Below are positions 42,845 to 52,135 of a stretch of 64,000 nt of DNA, one piece after another. The stretch's first letter is position 1. Every line of letters begins with the position of its first letter. Under the pieces are notes generated by a model that saw only the letters and a program-made list of their open reading frames with translations, was not told where the DNA came from and ran no database searches. A program made the position numbers and the translations under genes. This DNA comes from JAKFWI01 sp031399165 (GTDB lineage: Bacteria; Pseudomonadota; Alphaproteobacteria; Caulobacterales; Aquidulcibacteraceae): positions 1-64,000 of the forward strand of contig JANNOO010000007.1 of assembly GCA_031399165.1 (NCBI GenBank), written 5' to 3'.

Positions 42845-43423
42845 ATGATCCTCGTCATCGATAATTATGACAGCTTCGTCTACAATCTCGTCGACTACGT
42901 CGAGACGCTCGGCTCTACGACGAAAGTCTTGCGCAATGATGCGCTGACCGTTGCCGAGGCGCTGGCAATGAAGCCTGACGGTGTGATTCTCTCGCCCGGC
43001 CCGTGCACGCCGAATGAAGCGGGCATTTGTCTCGACCTGCTGAAAACAGCGCCAGACGATCTGCCAATACTCGGCGTATGCCTTGGCCATCAGGCGATCG
43101 GCCAGGCCTTTGGCGGCGACGTGATTTCAGCCAGGGCGATCATGCACGGCAAGATTTCGCGCGTGCGCAACAATGGCGGTGGGCTGTTTGCCGGCCTGCC
43201 GGACGAATTCAGCGCCACTCGTTATCATAGCCTGGCGGTGAATCCCGAAACCCTGCCGGCCGATCTGGTGGCTGATGCCTTCACCGAGGACGGCGAGATC
43301 ATGGGCATGCACCATGCGAAGCGACCCATTTTCGGCGTACAGTTTCACCCGGAATCCATTGCCTCAGAACATGGTCACGATCTGCTGCGCGCTTTTCTTC
43401 GCCGCGCCAAGCAACCTGCATGA
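42845..43423 (+). CDS. trpG: Anthranilate synthase component II (glutamine amidotransferase)
   Basis: 192 residues. Class I amidotransferase triad: Cys in GVCLGHQAIGQAFGG, and His and Glu in FHPESIASEHG. The N-terminus MILVIDNYDSFVYNLVDYVE is typical of TrpG/PabA. It may also serve PabB, as in many bacteria with a single subunit. The stop overlaps the trpD start (ATGA). Confidence 0.95.
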   Translation: MILVIDNYDSFVYNLVDYVETLGSTTKVLRNDALTVAEALAMKPDGVILSPGPCTPNEAGICLDLLKTAPDDLPILGVCLGHQAIGQAFGGDVISARAIMHGKISRVRNNGGGLFAGLPDEFSATRYHSLAVNPETLPADLVADAFTEDGEIMGMHHAKRPIFGVQFHPESIASEHGHDLLRAFLRRAKQPA

Positions 43424-44472
43424 GCGCCGCCTTTGCTCCCCTGCTCCATAAGCTGCAGAGCGATGGCGGGCTGACCAGCGGCGAGCTGGATGAGGCTTTC
43501 GCCATCGTGATGGACGGCAAAGCTGACGCCGGGCAGATCAAGCCGTTCCTGCTTGCGACCATTCCGCTTATGGCCGATCCGCAAGCGCTTGCGGCCGGCG
43601 CGCGCGCATTGCGTGAACGGATGGTTCGCATTGCTGCGCCGGACGGCGCGATCGACGTATGCGGCACTGGCGGAGACGGCGCGCACACGCTCAACATCTC
43701 GACGGCGGTGACGTTCGTTGTCGCAGGGGCCGGTGTGCCGGTGGCCAAACACGGCAATCGGGCGATGAGCTCTAAATCCGGCGCAGCGGATGTGCTCGAA
43801 GCGCTTGGTGTGAAACTGGTGGGCGACGCGGCTACGCTTGAACGTTGTTTGCGCGAGGCGAATGTCGCGTTCCTGTTTGCACAAAACCATCATCCCGCGA
43901 TGCGCCATGTCGGTCCGGCGCGACGGGAAATAGGGCGACGCACTATCTTCAACCTGTTTGGCCCGCTGGCGAATCCAGCGGGCGTGAAGCGCCAGCTGGT
44001 GGGCGTTTTCGCCCCCGATTTTGTAGCGCCTATGGCTGAAGCGTTGAAATTGCTGGGCGCCGAACGCGTGAGCGTGGTTCACGGCGCGGGCGGGCTCGAT
44101 GAGCTTTCCTTGCCGGGTGACGCAAAGGCCCTTGCCGGTCAGTCGGAAAATCTCATCGCAGAACTCGTCGATGGAGAAATCGCTTACGGCTATGTCAGCG
44201 CAACAGACATCGGCGCTCCCCCGTTTATCGACGCCCGCGCGCTAAGCGGCGGCTCGGCGGCGGAAAATGCCGAGGCGCTTTCAACGCTACTTGAAGGGAA
44301 GGCTCGCGATTCCGCGTACGAAACGATTGTGAGCCTTAATGCTGGCGCAGCACTTAAGGTGGCCGCCGCCGCCGCTTCGCTGGCTGAAGGCTTTGTAATG
44401 GCCCGTGACGTCTTGCGATCCGGCCGCGCGCGACACGCCCTGCAAACCCTGACGGCGATAACAAATTCATGA
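43420..44472 (+). CDS. trpD: Anthranilate phosphoribosyltransferase
   Basis: 350 residues. PRPP-binding loop VCGTGGDGAHTLNIST, the metal/anthranilate segments KHGNRAMSSKSGAADVLEAL and FLFAQNHHPAMRHVGPARRE, and FNLFGPLANPAGVKRQLVGV. Joins anthranilate to PRPP. Linked by four-base overlaps to trpG and trpC. Confidence 0.96.
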   Translation: MSAAFAPLLHKLQSDGGLTSGELDEAFAIVMDGKADAGQIKPFLLATIPLMADPQALAAGARALRERMVRIAAPDGAIDVCGTGGDGAHTLNISTAVTFVVAGAGVPVAKHGNRAMSSKSGAADVLEALGVKLVGDAATLERCLREANVAFLFAQNHHPAMRHVGPARREIGRRTIFNLFGPLANPAGVKRQLVGVFAPDFVAPMAEALKLLGAERVSVVHGAGGLDELSLPGDAKALAGQSENLIAELVDGEIAYGYVSATDIGAPPFIDARALSGGSAAENAEALSTLLEGKARDSAYETIVSLNAGAALKVAAAAASLAEGFVMARDVLRSGRARHALQTLTAITNS

Positions 44473-45257
44473 GCGACACGCTCTCCCAGATCATTGCCTA
44501 TAAGCGTGATGAAGTCGCGTCGCGCAAATCCGCGCAGACGCTAGCAGAGCTGGAATCAGCGGCGCACAACGCGCCGCCAGTTCGTCCTTTCGCCGCCGCA
44601 CTGGCGGCGAAAGCCGAGACAGGTCTGGCGCTGATCGCAGAGATCAAGAAGGCAAGTCCCTCACGCGGATTAATACGCGCTGATTTTGATGTGCCGGTGC
44701 TGGCAAGGGCTTACGCCGATGGCGGGGCGGCGTGTTTATCGGTCCTGACGGATGAGCCCAGTTTTCAGGGCCGCGATTCCTACTTGAGGGCGGCGCGCGA
44801 TGCTTGCGCTCTGCCCGTCCTGCGCAAGGATTTCATGATCGACGTCTGGCAAGTGGCCGAAAGCCGCTTGCTTGGCGCTGACGCGATCTTGATCATCATG
44901 GCGGCGGTTTCAGATGGGCTAGCGCACGAACTCGCCGACGCAGCGGCGGCGTGGAAGATCGATGCGCTGGTTGAATGTCATGACGAAGCCGAGGTCGAAC
45001 GCGCGCTTGCGCTCCCTTGCAAGCTGATCGGAATCAACAATCGCGATCTGCGGACGTTCAAGACTGACATCGCCGTGACCGAACGCCTAGCGCCGATGGT
45101 GCCGCGTGATCGAATGCTGGTCGCCGAATCCGGCCTGTTCACCCACACTGACCTGACCCGGCTGGCGAACGCTGGCGCGTCAGCATTTCTGATCGGCGAA
45201 GCGCTGATGCGCCAAGCAGACGTAACCGCCGCGACGGAGGCGGTACTAGGCCGTTAG
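44469..45257 (+). CDS. trpC: Indole-3-glycerol phosphate synthase
   Basis: 262 residues. TIM barrel with LIAEIKKASPSRGLIRADFD, LSVLTDEPSFQGRDSYL, PVLRKDFMID (catalytic Lys and Asp), LIGINNRDLRTFKTD and VAESGLFTHTDL. Closes the ring to give indole-3-glycerol phosphate. Not fused to trpF. The remaining genes trpF, trpB and trpA are not in the window. lexA follows after 65 bases under its own SOS operator. Confidence 0.96.
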   Translation: MSDTLSQIIAYKRDEVASRKSAQTLAELESAAHNAPPVRPFAAALAAKAETGLALIAEIKKASPSRGLIRADFDVPVLARAYADGGAACLSVLTDEPSFQGRDSYLRAARDACALPVLRKDFMIDVWQVAESRLLGADAILIIMAAVSDGLAHELADAAAAWKIDALVECHDEAEVERALALPCKLIGINNRDLRTFKTDIAVTERLAPMVPRDRMLVAESGLFTHTDLTRLANAGASAFLIGEALMRQADVTAATEAVLGR

Positions 45258-45273
45258 CTTGACTTTAACGATT

Positions 45274-45288
45274 GAACGTATAGAGAAC
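45274..45288 (+). promoter_or_regulatory. LexA operator (alphaproteobacterial SOS box) of lexA
   Basis: GAAC-GTATAGA-GAAC matches the direct-repeat SOS box of alphaproteobacteria (GTTC-N7-GTTC on the other strand) exactly. It lies 35 bases before the lexA start and 17 bases after trpC, which fits autoregulation of lexA. Confidence 0.85.
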
Positions 45289-45322
45289 AGGTCGTGACCT
45301 TTTGTTCCGGGGCCTGTGAGCA

Positions 45323-45997
45323 ATGCTGACGTCAAAACAGCGCGAATTGCTGCTCTTCATTCACCAGCGCATCAAGGAAGGTGGTGTGTCGCCCTCCTTT
45401 GATGAGATGAAGGAAGCGCTCGATCTGGCTTCCAAATCCGGAATCCACCGCCTTATTACGGCGCTGGAGGAGCGCGGGTTCATTCGCCGTCTGCCCCACC
45501 GGGCCCGGGCGCTGGAAGTGCTTAAGCTTCCCGATTCGGTAACGCCGTCGGCGCCGCCTCGCGGTCGTGGTCAATTCAGGCCGAGCGTTGTCGGTCCTGC
45601 CGGGCGCGCTGCAAACGCAGCCGATGTGCCGGTGATCGGAAAAATCGCCGCGGGCGTGCCGATCGAGGCGCTGGAGAACGAGATCGGCCGCGTCTCACTT
45701 CCGCCAGAGCTTGGCGAAGCGAGCGACCATTTCGCACTTGAGGTCCAGGGCGATTCAATGATTCAGGCCGGCATCCTTGATGGGGATGTCGTGATCCTAA
45801 AGAAATGCGACACGGCCAGCACGGGCGATATCGTGTGCGCGTTGGTGGACGAGGAAGAAGCCACCCTCAAGCGCTTGCGCCGCCGGGGCAATTCGATCGC
45901 GCTGGAAGCCGCCAATCCCGCTTACGAAACGCGGATTTTCGGACCAGATCGCGTTCGGATTCAGGGCAAGCTCGTGGCGTTGTCGCGCAAGTACTAG
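45323..45997 (+). CDS. lexA: SOS repressor LexA
   Basis: 224 residues. Winged-helix DNA-binding domain (MLTSKQRELLLFIHQRIKEG, SPSFDEMKEALDLASKSGIH), a longer linker than in E. coli, the Ala110-Gly111 self-cleavage site in KIAAGVPIEAL, catalytic Ser145 in VQGDSMIQAG and Lys183 in ATLKRL. Represses DNA-repair genes until RecA filaments trigger its cleavage. The perfect SOS box upstream indicates autoregulation. Its TAG shares bases with the stop of convergent comEC. Confidence 0.96.
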   Translation: MLTSKQRELLLFIHQRIKEGGVSPSFDEMKEALDLASKSGIHRLITALEERGFIRRLPHRARALEVLKLPDSVTPSAPPRGRGQFRPSVVGPAGRAANAADVPVIGKIAAGVPIEALENEIGRVSLPPELGEASDHFALEVQGDSMIQAGILDGDVVILKKCDTASTGDIVCALVDEEEATLKRLRRRGNSIALEAANPAYETRIFGPDRVRIQGKLVALSRKY

Positions 45998-48141
45998 CGG
46001 GCGGTCCACGCTCGCGGGATTTCTCTGCGCGCGAACCTCACTTCCACAGCGGCGGGGCGTTCTGTGATCGAGACGCCGCCGCGACGGGACAATTCGTCTG
46101 GTCCGACAAGGGCGGCTGTGCGGCACGATTCGCGCCAACCTGGAGGGGCGCGAATTTTGGTAACTACTATTGAATTGGTGACGCACGCGTTTTGAAGTCC
46201 GGCATCGGTGATCACCAGGAAAGCGTCGCGGCCATTGGTCGTCCGCCATGCACAATGTGATGGCGCGCATCGCTCTGGCGGCGCCACAAGCGCGATGTCA
46301 TTGGGACCAAGGCCGGCGAGTTGGCCTAGGCGCTCCGTTTCGAAGGCCGCACCGCGCTCGGCGAGGACGGTCCAGCGCGCGCCGTTTTGTTGCCCGGCGC
46401 GAGCGAGCAGCGCCTGACCACCGCCGTCCATCCAGATAACCGGGCGCGGGGCTGTGGCGTAAATCGCGATGCCTGCAACGAATGGCGCCACCGCAATCCA
46501 GCGCAAGGCGCCGCGCCACAGGCAGCCCCACGCGATAGCGAATATGCACAAAGCGAACGCGATTTCGGGCGGGCGCGGCAGGTAGCGCACGGCTTCGGGC
46601 CGGTCGGCAAACACCGATGCGGCAGCGATGAGAAAGTCCAGACTGGAACCCATAAGCGCCCAGGCCGGGTCGCCCCAGCCAAAGGGCGACAGAATCGCGC
46701 CGACGATCGCTGCCGGCGCGATCAGCAGTGATGTTACCGGCGTTGCAACGAGGTTGATCGGCAGCGCGTAGATCGCCATGCGCTGGAAGTGCATCAGCGC
46801 AAACGGATCGCTGGCAAGGCCGGCGACGGCGCTAGCCAGTAGCGCGCCGAACAACCAGTCCCAACTTCGTTGCAGCGCGCCGATCAACAGGCCGGGCGCG
46901 GCGACAGGCTGGTTGGCGCGGCGGCGCGCGTGATCTTCAAATGCAGCAACCAAGGCGGCTGAAGCCGCGAATGACATCTGAAAGCCCGGCGTGACAACTG
47001 CATCCGGCGACATGAGCGTGACGATCAGCGCTGCGACCGCGAGACCGCGCATGGTGATCGCCGGGCGGTTGACCAAAATTGCGCCCATCGCGACGCCAAT
47101 CAGGACGAACGCCCGCTGCGCCGGTACGCTGTTTCCGGAAAGCACCAGATAGAACGCTGTGACAAGCAACGCGCCCGCCGCCGCCCATTTCCGGACCGGA
47201 TAACGCAGCGCCAGAGGACCGATTAGGGCAAACACCAGATGCAACGCCGCGTAGGCGATGCCGCTCACCAAACCCATATGAAGGCCGGAAACCGAAAGCA
47301 TGTGGCCCAGGCCGGAATTGCGAAACGCGAGCGTTGTCGCCGGATCAATCAGGCTGAGATCGCCGGTGACTAGCGCCGCGGCCACGGCCCCGCCGCGTCC
47401 TGGCGCTGCGTCAGCGATCGTCTCGGTGACGGCGCGCCTAAGCGCTGCGATTGTCAGCAGCGCGTTATCCCATTGATTGTCAGGCGCCTCGAACATGCCT
47501 GGGCGGCATGCGCCGTATGAAAAGCCCGTACCACCCACGCGCTCGAAGTAAGCGTTGAAGGCCGCGTCGTACGCGCCCGGCGCCATGGCGCCGTCCACGG
47601 GGCGCAGAATGGCGAAACACCGCACGGCGCGGCCAGGCTGAATTGCGCCAGTCTGGGTGGTGGAAATTTCGACGTAACGCGGTAGCGCCTCCACGCCCTC
47701 GATTTCCCGGACGAGGATTTTAAGGCGGGGCCGGCTTGCGCCCATCGCCGCTTCCACCACCCAGCCCTCTACGCCTACCGGCCCTATTGGTACGGTAAGC
47801 CGCGGGCTTTGAACCGCGGCGGCGCGCCACTGTCCGGCTGTGAAGCCCAGCGCGCCCGCCGCCAAACCAGCCATCAGCGCCGCCGCGATGAGGCATGCAA
47901 CGCGCTTGGGGCTGGCCGGGTCGGGGCTCGGCGCCGCCGCCAACAGCAGGCACGCCGCGCACGCGGCTAGTCCAAGCGCGGGGCCGCCCCAAACCGGGGG
48001 TTCAAACGGCCAAGCAAAATAGCTGGCGGCGCCGATCATCACCGCGAACGGCAGCCACAGGATCGCGCGCCCGGCCTGCGCCTCGATCACGCCGGCCCAG
48101 GATATCGTGAGTCCCGGCTTGGCGCCGCTAGTGTCCTTCAA
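45994..48141 (-). CDS. comEC: ComEC/Rec2 family DNA-uptake membrane protein
   Basis: About 715 residues if started at the TTG at 48141; a GTG at 48093 is equally possible, and the longer open frame overlaps gltX and is not credible. An N-terminal DUF4131 region follows two membrane helices (FAVMIGAASYFAWPFEPP). The competence domain then has HMLSVSGLHMGLVSGIAYAA, LVLSGNSVPAQRAFVLIGVA, SPDAVVTPGFQMSFAASAAL and many helices. The C-terminal part, where the metallo-beta-lactamase-like nuclease domain should sit, is short and lacks HxHxDH, as in many alphaproteobacteria. Moves single-stranded DNA across the inner membrane. Divergent from gltX. Confidence 0.88.
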   Translation of the reverse strand: MKDTSGAKPGLTISWAGVIEAQAGRAILWLPFAVMIGAASYFAWPFEPPVWGGPALGLAACAACLLLAAAPSPDPASPKRVACLIAAALMAGLAAGALGFTAGQWRAAAVQSPRLTVPIGPVGVEGWVVEAAMGASRPRLKILVREIEGVEALPRYVEISTTQTGAIQPGRAVRCFAILRPVDGAMAPGAYDAAFNAYFERVGGTGFSYGACRPGMFEAPDNQWDNALLTIAALRRAVTETIADAAPGRGGAVAAALVTGDLSLIDPATTLAFRNSGLGHMLSVSGLHMGLVSGIAYAALHLVFALIGPLALRYPVRKWAAAGALLVTAFYLVLSGNSVPAQRAFVLIGVAMGAILVNRPAITMRGLAVAALIVTLMSPDAVVTPGFQMSFAASAALVAAFEDHARRRANQPVAAPGLLIGALQRSWDWLFGALLASAVAGLASDPFALMHFQRMAIYALPINLVATPVTSLLIAPAAIVGAILSPFGWGDPAWALMGSSLDFLIAAASVFADRPEAVRYLPRPPEIAFALCIFAIAWGCLWRGALRWIAVAPFVAGIAIYATAPRPVIWMDGGGQALLARAGQQNGARWTVLAERGAAFETERLGQLAGLGPNDIALVAPPERCAPSHCAWRTTNGRDAFLVITDAGLQNACVTNSIVVTKIRAPPGWRESCRTAALVGPDELSRRGGVSITERPAAVEVRFARREIPRAWTAR

Positions 48142-48202
48142 AGCGGACGTGCTATGCGGGCGCGGCTTTCCCGCTGCCCTCTTTGCCCGCAATCCAGTCT
48201 CG

Positions 48203-49672
48203 ATGACCGTCGTCACGCGCTTTGCCCCATCGCCCACGGGCTTCCTGCACATTGGAGGCGCGCGCACGGCATTGTTCAACTGGCTTTACGCCAGACGCCG
48301 CGGCGGCAAACACCTTTTGCGGATTGAAGACACCGATCGAGCGCGCTCGACGCCGGAAGCAACAGCGGCGATCCTCGATGGGCTTTCGTGGCTGGGCCTC
48401 GATGCTGACGGCCAGGCCATCTACCAATCCCAACGCGCAGACCTGCACCGGCAAGCCGCCGAAGCGATGATAGCGCGTGGCACGGCGTTCCGCTGCTATG
48501 TGTCCGGCGAAGAACTGGAATCGCGTCGGCAAGCCGGCGCGACGGCGCGCGAAGAACTCGCAGCGCTGAAAAAGGAAGGCGCACCCGCTCGTGCGATCGA
48601 GGCAGCGCAGGCGCAGGTGACGAAGCTCACTGCCGCTTTTCGCTCGCCATACCGCGACGGTTTGGAGGCGCCCTCGCAGCACGCGCCACACGTTGTGCGG
48701 CTGCGGGCGCCAGACGACAGCGCCGTCATCAACGACGACCTAGTGCAAGGCCAGGTGCGCACCGCGGCGCGTGACATTGACGATCTGGTTATGCTGCGGA
48801 CGGACGGCTCGCCGACCTATATGCTGTCCGTCGTGGTCGATGATCACGAGATGGGCGTCACGCACGTCATTCGCGGCGACGATCACCTTACCAACGCCGC
48901 GCGGCAGATACCGATTTTTGAAGCGATGGGCTGGGCAAAGCCGGTCTACGCCCACATTCCCCTGATCCATGGGCCGGACGGCGCCAAACTCTCCAAACGC
49001 CACGGCGCGCAGGCGGTGCATGAGTACCGCGATATGGGGTATCTGCCCGAAGCGCTGCTGAACTACCTGGCCCGGCTGGGTTGGAGCCATGGCGACGACG
49101 AAATCTTCTCCATGGCTGCAGCGGCCGAATGGTTCGACGTTACGGACGTCCACCGTGGCCCGGCGCGGCTTGACTTCGACAAGCTCGCCAGCGTCAACGC
49201 CCATTACATAAAGGCGGCTGACGACGACCGCCTCGCAACGATCCTTTTCGAGTTTATCGCCGCCCAGCGTAGCGCGGCGCTCAATGATGCGCTCTCGTCC
49301 CGCGTGCGCGCCGCGATCCCGGTTCTGAAGCAGCGGGCCAAAACCATCGCAGAACTTGCCGATCAATCGCATTTCCTGATCCGCGCCAGGCCGTTGACGC
49401 TTGACGCTGCTGCGGAAAAAGCGATGAAAGAGGACGTGATATTGCGGTTGCGAAGGCTTCAGCCGGTGCTGGCGGGCGTGGCGCCCTGGGAAGCGCCCGC
49501 CATTGCCGAAGCCATGAGCGCCTTTGCCCGCGACGAAGGAATCGGGATGGGCCAAATCGGCCCTGGCTTGCGCGCCGCGGTGACGGGCGGGGCACCGGCC
49601 CCGGATCTGGCACAAACCCTGGCCCTCCTGGGCAAGGAAGAAGCGTTGGCGCGTCTGAGCGATCGCGTCTGA
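48203..49672 (+). CDS. gltX: Glutamyl-tRNA synthetase
   Basis: 489 residues from the ATG at 48203 (MTVVTRFAPSPTGFLHIGGA), the standard N-terminus; the open frame is longer upstream. HIGH motif as HIGG, KMSKS as KLSKRHG. After SGEELESRRQ there is an insertion-like Ala-rich helical stretch before the tRNA-acceptor domain. The C-terminal anticodon-binding domain is present. Charges tRNA-Glu. gltA follows 19 bases later. Confidence 0.95.
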   Translation: MTVVTRFAPSPTGFLHIGGARTALFNWLYARRRGGKHLLRIEDTDRARSTPEATAAILDGLSWLGLDADGQAIYQSQRADLHRQAAEAMIARGTAFRCYVSGEELESRRQAGATAREELAALKKEGAPARAIEAAQAQVTKLTAAFRSPYRDGLEAPSQHAPHVVRLRAPDDSAVINDDLVQGQVRTAARDIDDLVMLRTDGSPTYMLSVVVDDHEMGVTHVIRGDDHLTNAARQIPIFEAMGWAKPVYAHIPLIHGPDGAKLSKRHGAQAVHEYRDMGYLPEALLNYLARLGWSHGDDEIFSMAAAAEWFDVTDVHRGPARLDFDKLASVNAHYIKAADDDRLATILFEFIAAQRSAALNDALSSRVRAAIPVLKQRAKTIAELADQSHFLIRARPLTLDAAAEKAMKEDVILRLRRLQPVLAGVAPWEAPAIAEAMSAFARDEGIGMGQIGPGLRAAVTGGAPAPDLAQTLALLGKEEALARLSDRV

Positions 49673-49691
49673 AACGGTGAAAGGACGAGGC

Positions 49692-50999
49692 ATGAAGAGT
49701 AAGGCAACGCCGAAGGCGCCCGCGAAGATCACGATTGGCGACAAGACCATCGACTTGCCGGTATACGGCGGCGCGTTGGGGCCGGACGTCGTCGATATTC
49801 GCAAGCTTTACGCCGAAGCCGACGTCTTCACGTACGATCCGGGCTTTACCTCCACCGCCAGCTGTGAAAGCCAGATCACGTTTATCGACGGCGATAAGGG
49901 TGTGCTGCTATATCGCGGCTATCCGATCGATCAACTCGCCGAGCACTCCACCTTCCTGGAGGTCTGCTATCTCCTGCTGCACGGCGAGTTGCCCAATGCG
50001 GATCAGTTGGCGTCTTTCACCAACTCGATCACGCGGCACACGATGCTGCACGCGCAGTTCGATCGGTTCTTCGAAGGCTTCCGCCGCGACGCGCACCCCA
50101 TGGCGGTGATGACCGGCGCCGTCGGCGCCCTCTCCGCGTTCTATCACGACAGCACTGACATCAGCGATCCGCAGCAGCGTGTTGTCGCCAGCCACCGCAT
50201 GATCGCGAAGATGCCGACGATCGCGGCGCGCGCGCACAAATACACGGTCGGCCAGCCGTTCATCACGCCGCGCAACGAACTCGACTATTCGTCCAACTTC
50301 CTGCGCATGTGCTTTGCCGTACCGGCCGAGGAGTTCAAAATCAGCCCGACGATGGCCAAAGCAATCGACGTATTCTTCATCCTGCACGCCGATCACGAGC
50401 AGAACGCATCGACCTCGACGGTGCGCCTTGCCGGCTCTTCGGGCGCCAATCCGTTCGCATGTATCGCGGCGGGCATCGCCTGTTTGTGGGGGCCGGCCCA
50501 TGGCGGCGCGAACGAAGCGGCGCTGAAAATGCTAGAAGATATCGGCAAACCGGAAAACATTCCGGACTTCATTGCCAAGGTCAAAGACAAGAATTCGGAC
50601 GTGCGTCTGATGGGCTTCGGCCACCGCGTTTACAAAAACTACGATCCGCGCGCCAAGGCGATGCAGAAACTTTGCCACCAGGTGCTCAAGGAAGTGGGCG
50701 CCGAAGAAAGCCCGCTGCTCAAGGTCGCGATGGAGCTTGAGAAGATCGCCCTCAACGACGAATATTTTGTCTCGCGAAAACTCTACCCGAATATCGATTT
50801 CTATTCGGGCATCACATTGCGGGCGATGGGCTTCCCGACCTCGGTGTTCACGGTTCTGTTCGCGGTCGCGCGCACCGTCGGTTGGATTGCGCAATGGGCT
50901 GAGATGATCGAAGACCCGTCGCAGAGGATTGGCCGCCCGCGGCAAGTCTACACCGGCGCCGGTTTACGCGATTACGTCCCGGTGGGTCAGCGCAAGTAG
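49692..50999 (+). CDS. gltA: Citrate synthase (type II)
   Basis: 435 residues from the ATG at 49692, preceded by AGGACGAGG; a GTG at 49677 is in frame but unlikely. Catalytic residues: His in LHADHEQNASTSTVRLAGSS, His in GFGHRVYKNYDPRA and Asp in NIDFYSGITLRAMG. Length and N-terminal YDPGFTSTASCESQITFIDG are typical of the hexameric, NADH-sensitive type. Condenses acetyl-CoA with oxaloacetate. The last 13 bases overlap the convergent lpxB. Confidence 0.96.
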   Translation: MKSKATPKAPAKITIGDKTIDLPVYGGALGPDVVDIRKLYAEADVFTYDPGFTSTASCESQITFIDGDKGVLLYRGYPIDQLAEHSTFLEVCYLLLHGELPNADQLASFTNSITRHTMLHAQFDRFFEGFRRDAHPMAVMTGAVGALSAFYHDSTDISDPQQRVVASHRMIAKMPTIAARAHKYTVGQPFITPRNELDYSSNFLRMCFAVPAEEFKISPTMAKAIDVFFILHADHEQNASTSTVRLAGSSGANPFACIAAGIACLWGPAHGGANEAALKMLEDIGKPENIPDFIAKVKDKNSDVRLMGFGHRVYKNYDPRAKAMQKLCHQVLKEVGAEESPLLKVAMELEKIALNDEYFVSRKLYPNIDFYSGITLRAMGFPTSVFTVLFAVARTVGWIAQWAEMIEDPSQRIGRPRQVYTGAGLRDYVPVGQRK

Positions 51000-52135
51000 G
51001 CAAGCACGGTGTCGGCGGCAATATCCGCCGCCGGCCTGTTGCCGCGCCCCATTTTGTCGAGCGCGGCCTCCTGAGCCGCAACCTGGCGCGCGCGCGCTGT
51101 TGTATTATCAAGAAGTGGCGCTGCCGCCGCGGCGATGTTCGCTGAGGTGAAACGCGTCTGAACAAATTCAGGCGCGATTTCGCGGCCAGCCGCGACGTTC
51201 ATCAGCGTAATAAATTTTGTGCGCAACAGGAAGAGCCGCGCCAGGGCCCAAGTGATCCAGCCGATCTTGTAGCCGACAACGACCGGCGTTCCCTGCATTG
51301 CAATCTCGGTCGTCACCGTACCGGAAGCCGCGAGCGCGGCTGCGGCCGCGGCAAACACGTCTTCCTTCTCGGAGTCATCCGAGACCAGACGGTGGGGAAA
51401 ACTCCATGTCTGTGCGCGCTGGCGTACGAGCGCCGCGACGCTTCGTGCAACCATGCAAACCACGACGAGGTTAGGGCGGGCCCCACAAAGCTGCGCTGCA
51501 GCCGCCTCCAAAATGGGCCCGACGCGCAGAATCTCCGCGCGCCGGCTGCCCGGCAATAGGGCGAGCAATTCTTCGCCAGCGGTCAACGCGTGACGCGCCC
51601 GGAGTTTAGCTGGATTGCCTTGTTTGATCCGGCTGAGCGCTGGCGCACCGCTGACTGTCACCGGCAAACCGAACGGTGCGTAAAAGGGCGCTTCAAATTC
51701 GTGAATGCAGATCAGGTGATCGACGAGCCCGGCGAGCGTTTTCGCCCGGCCTGGCCGGGTCGCCCACACTTGCGGGCCAATATATTTTATGAGCTTCACG
51801 CCGGGCGTCAGCTCACGCAAGCGTTTGGCGACGCGGCTCGTGAATCCCCAGGAATCGATCAGCACCGCCACGTCCGGCTTGAACGCCAACGCAGCACCAG
51901 CCGTTTCCTGCACCGCGCGAACCACGCGAGGATAAGCCTTCAAGCCCTCAACCAGGCCCAGTACGCCAAGAGCGCTGATATCGGCGGCGCTGAGTAAGCC
52001 CTGCCCCGCCATCGCCGGACCGCCAACGCCAGCAAACACAAGACCCGGCGCCTGCGCGCGCAGCGCCACGATTAATTCGGCGCCCAACGCATCGCCTGAG
52101 GCTTCTCCAGCCACCAGAAACACGCGTTGCTTCAT
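50987..52135 (-). CDS. lpxB: Lipid-A-disaccharide synthase
   Basis: 382 residues from the ATG at 52135, which overlaps the lpxI stop (ATGA). N-terminal VFLVAGEASGDALGAELIVA, then GVGGPAMAGQGL, LIKYIGPQVWATRPGR and ALLPGSRRAEI, the GT-B glycosyltransferase pattern of LpxB. Joins UDP-diacylglucosamine and lipid X to the tetraacyl disaccharide. Last gene of the long lpx/bam operon as seen here. Confidence 0.95.
   Translation of the reverse strand: MKQRVFLVAGEASGDALGAELIVALRAQAPGLVFAGVGGPAMAGQGLLSAADISALGVLGLVEGLKAYPRVVRAVQETAGAALAFKPDVAVLIDSWGFTSRVAKRLRELTPGVKLIKYIGPQVWATRPGRAKTLAGLVDHLICIHEFEAPFYAPFGLPVTVSGAPALSRIKQGNPAKLRARHALTAGEELLALLPGSRRAEILRVGPILEAAAAQLCGARPNLVVVCMVARSVAALVRQRAQTWSFPHRLVSDDSEKEDVFAAAAAALAASGTVTTEIAMQGTPVVVGYKIGWITWALARLFLLRTKFITLMNVAAGREIAPEFVQTRFTSANIAAAAAPLLDNTTARARQVAAQEAALDKMGRGNRPAADIAADTVLAYLR

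Noticed and set aside
48107..48202. 32-codon N-terminal extension of gltX
   Set aside because: Glutamyl-tRNA synthetases begin directly at the TRFAPSPTG segment; the extension would overlap the comEC upstream region.
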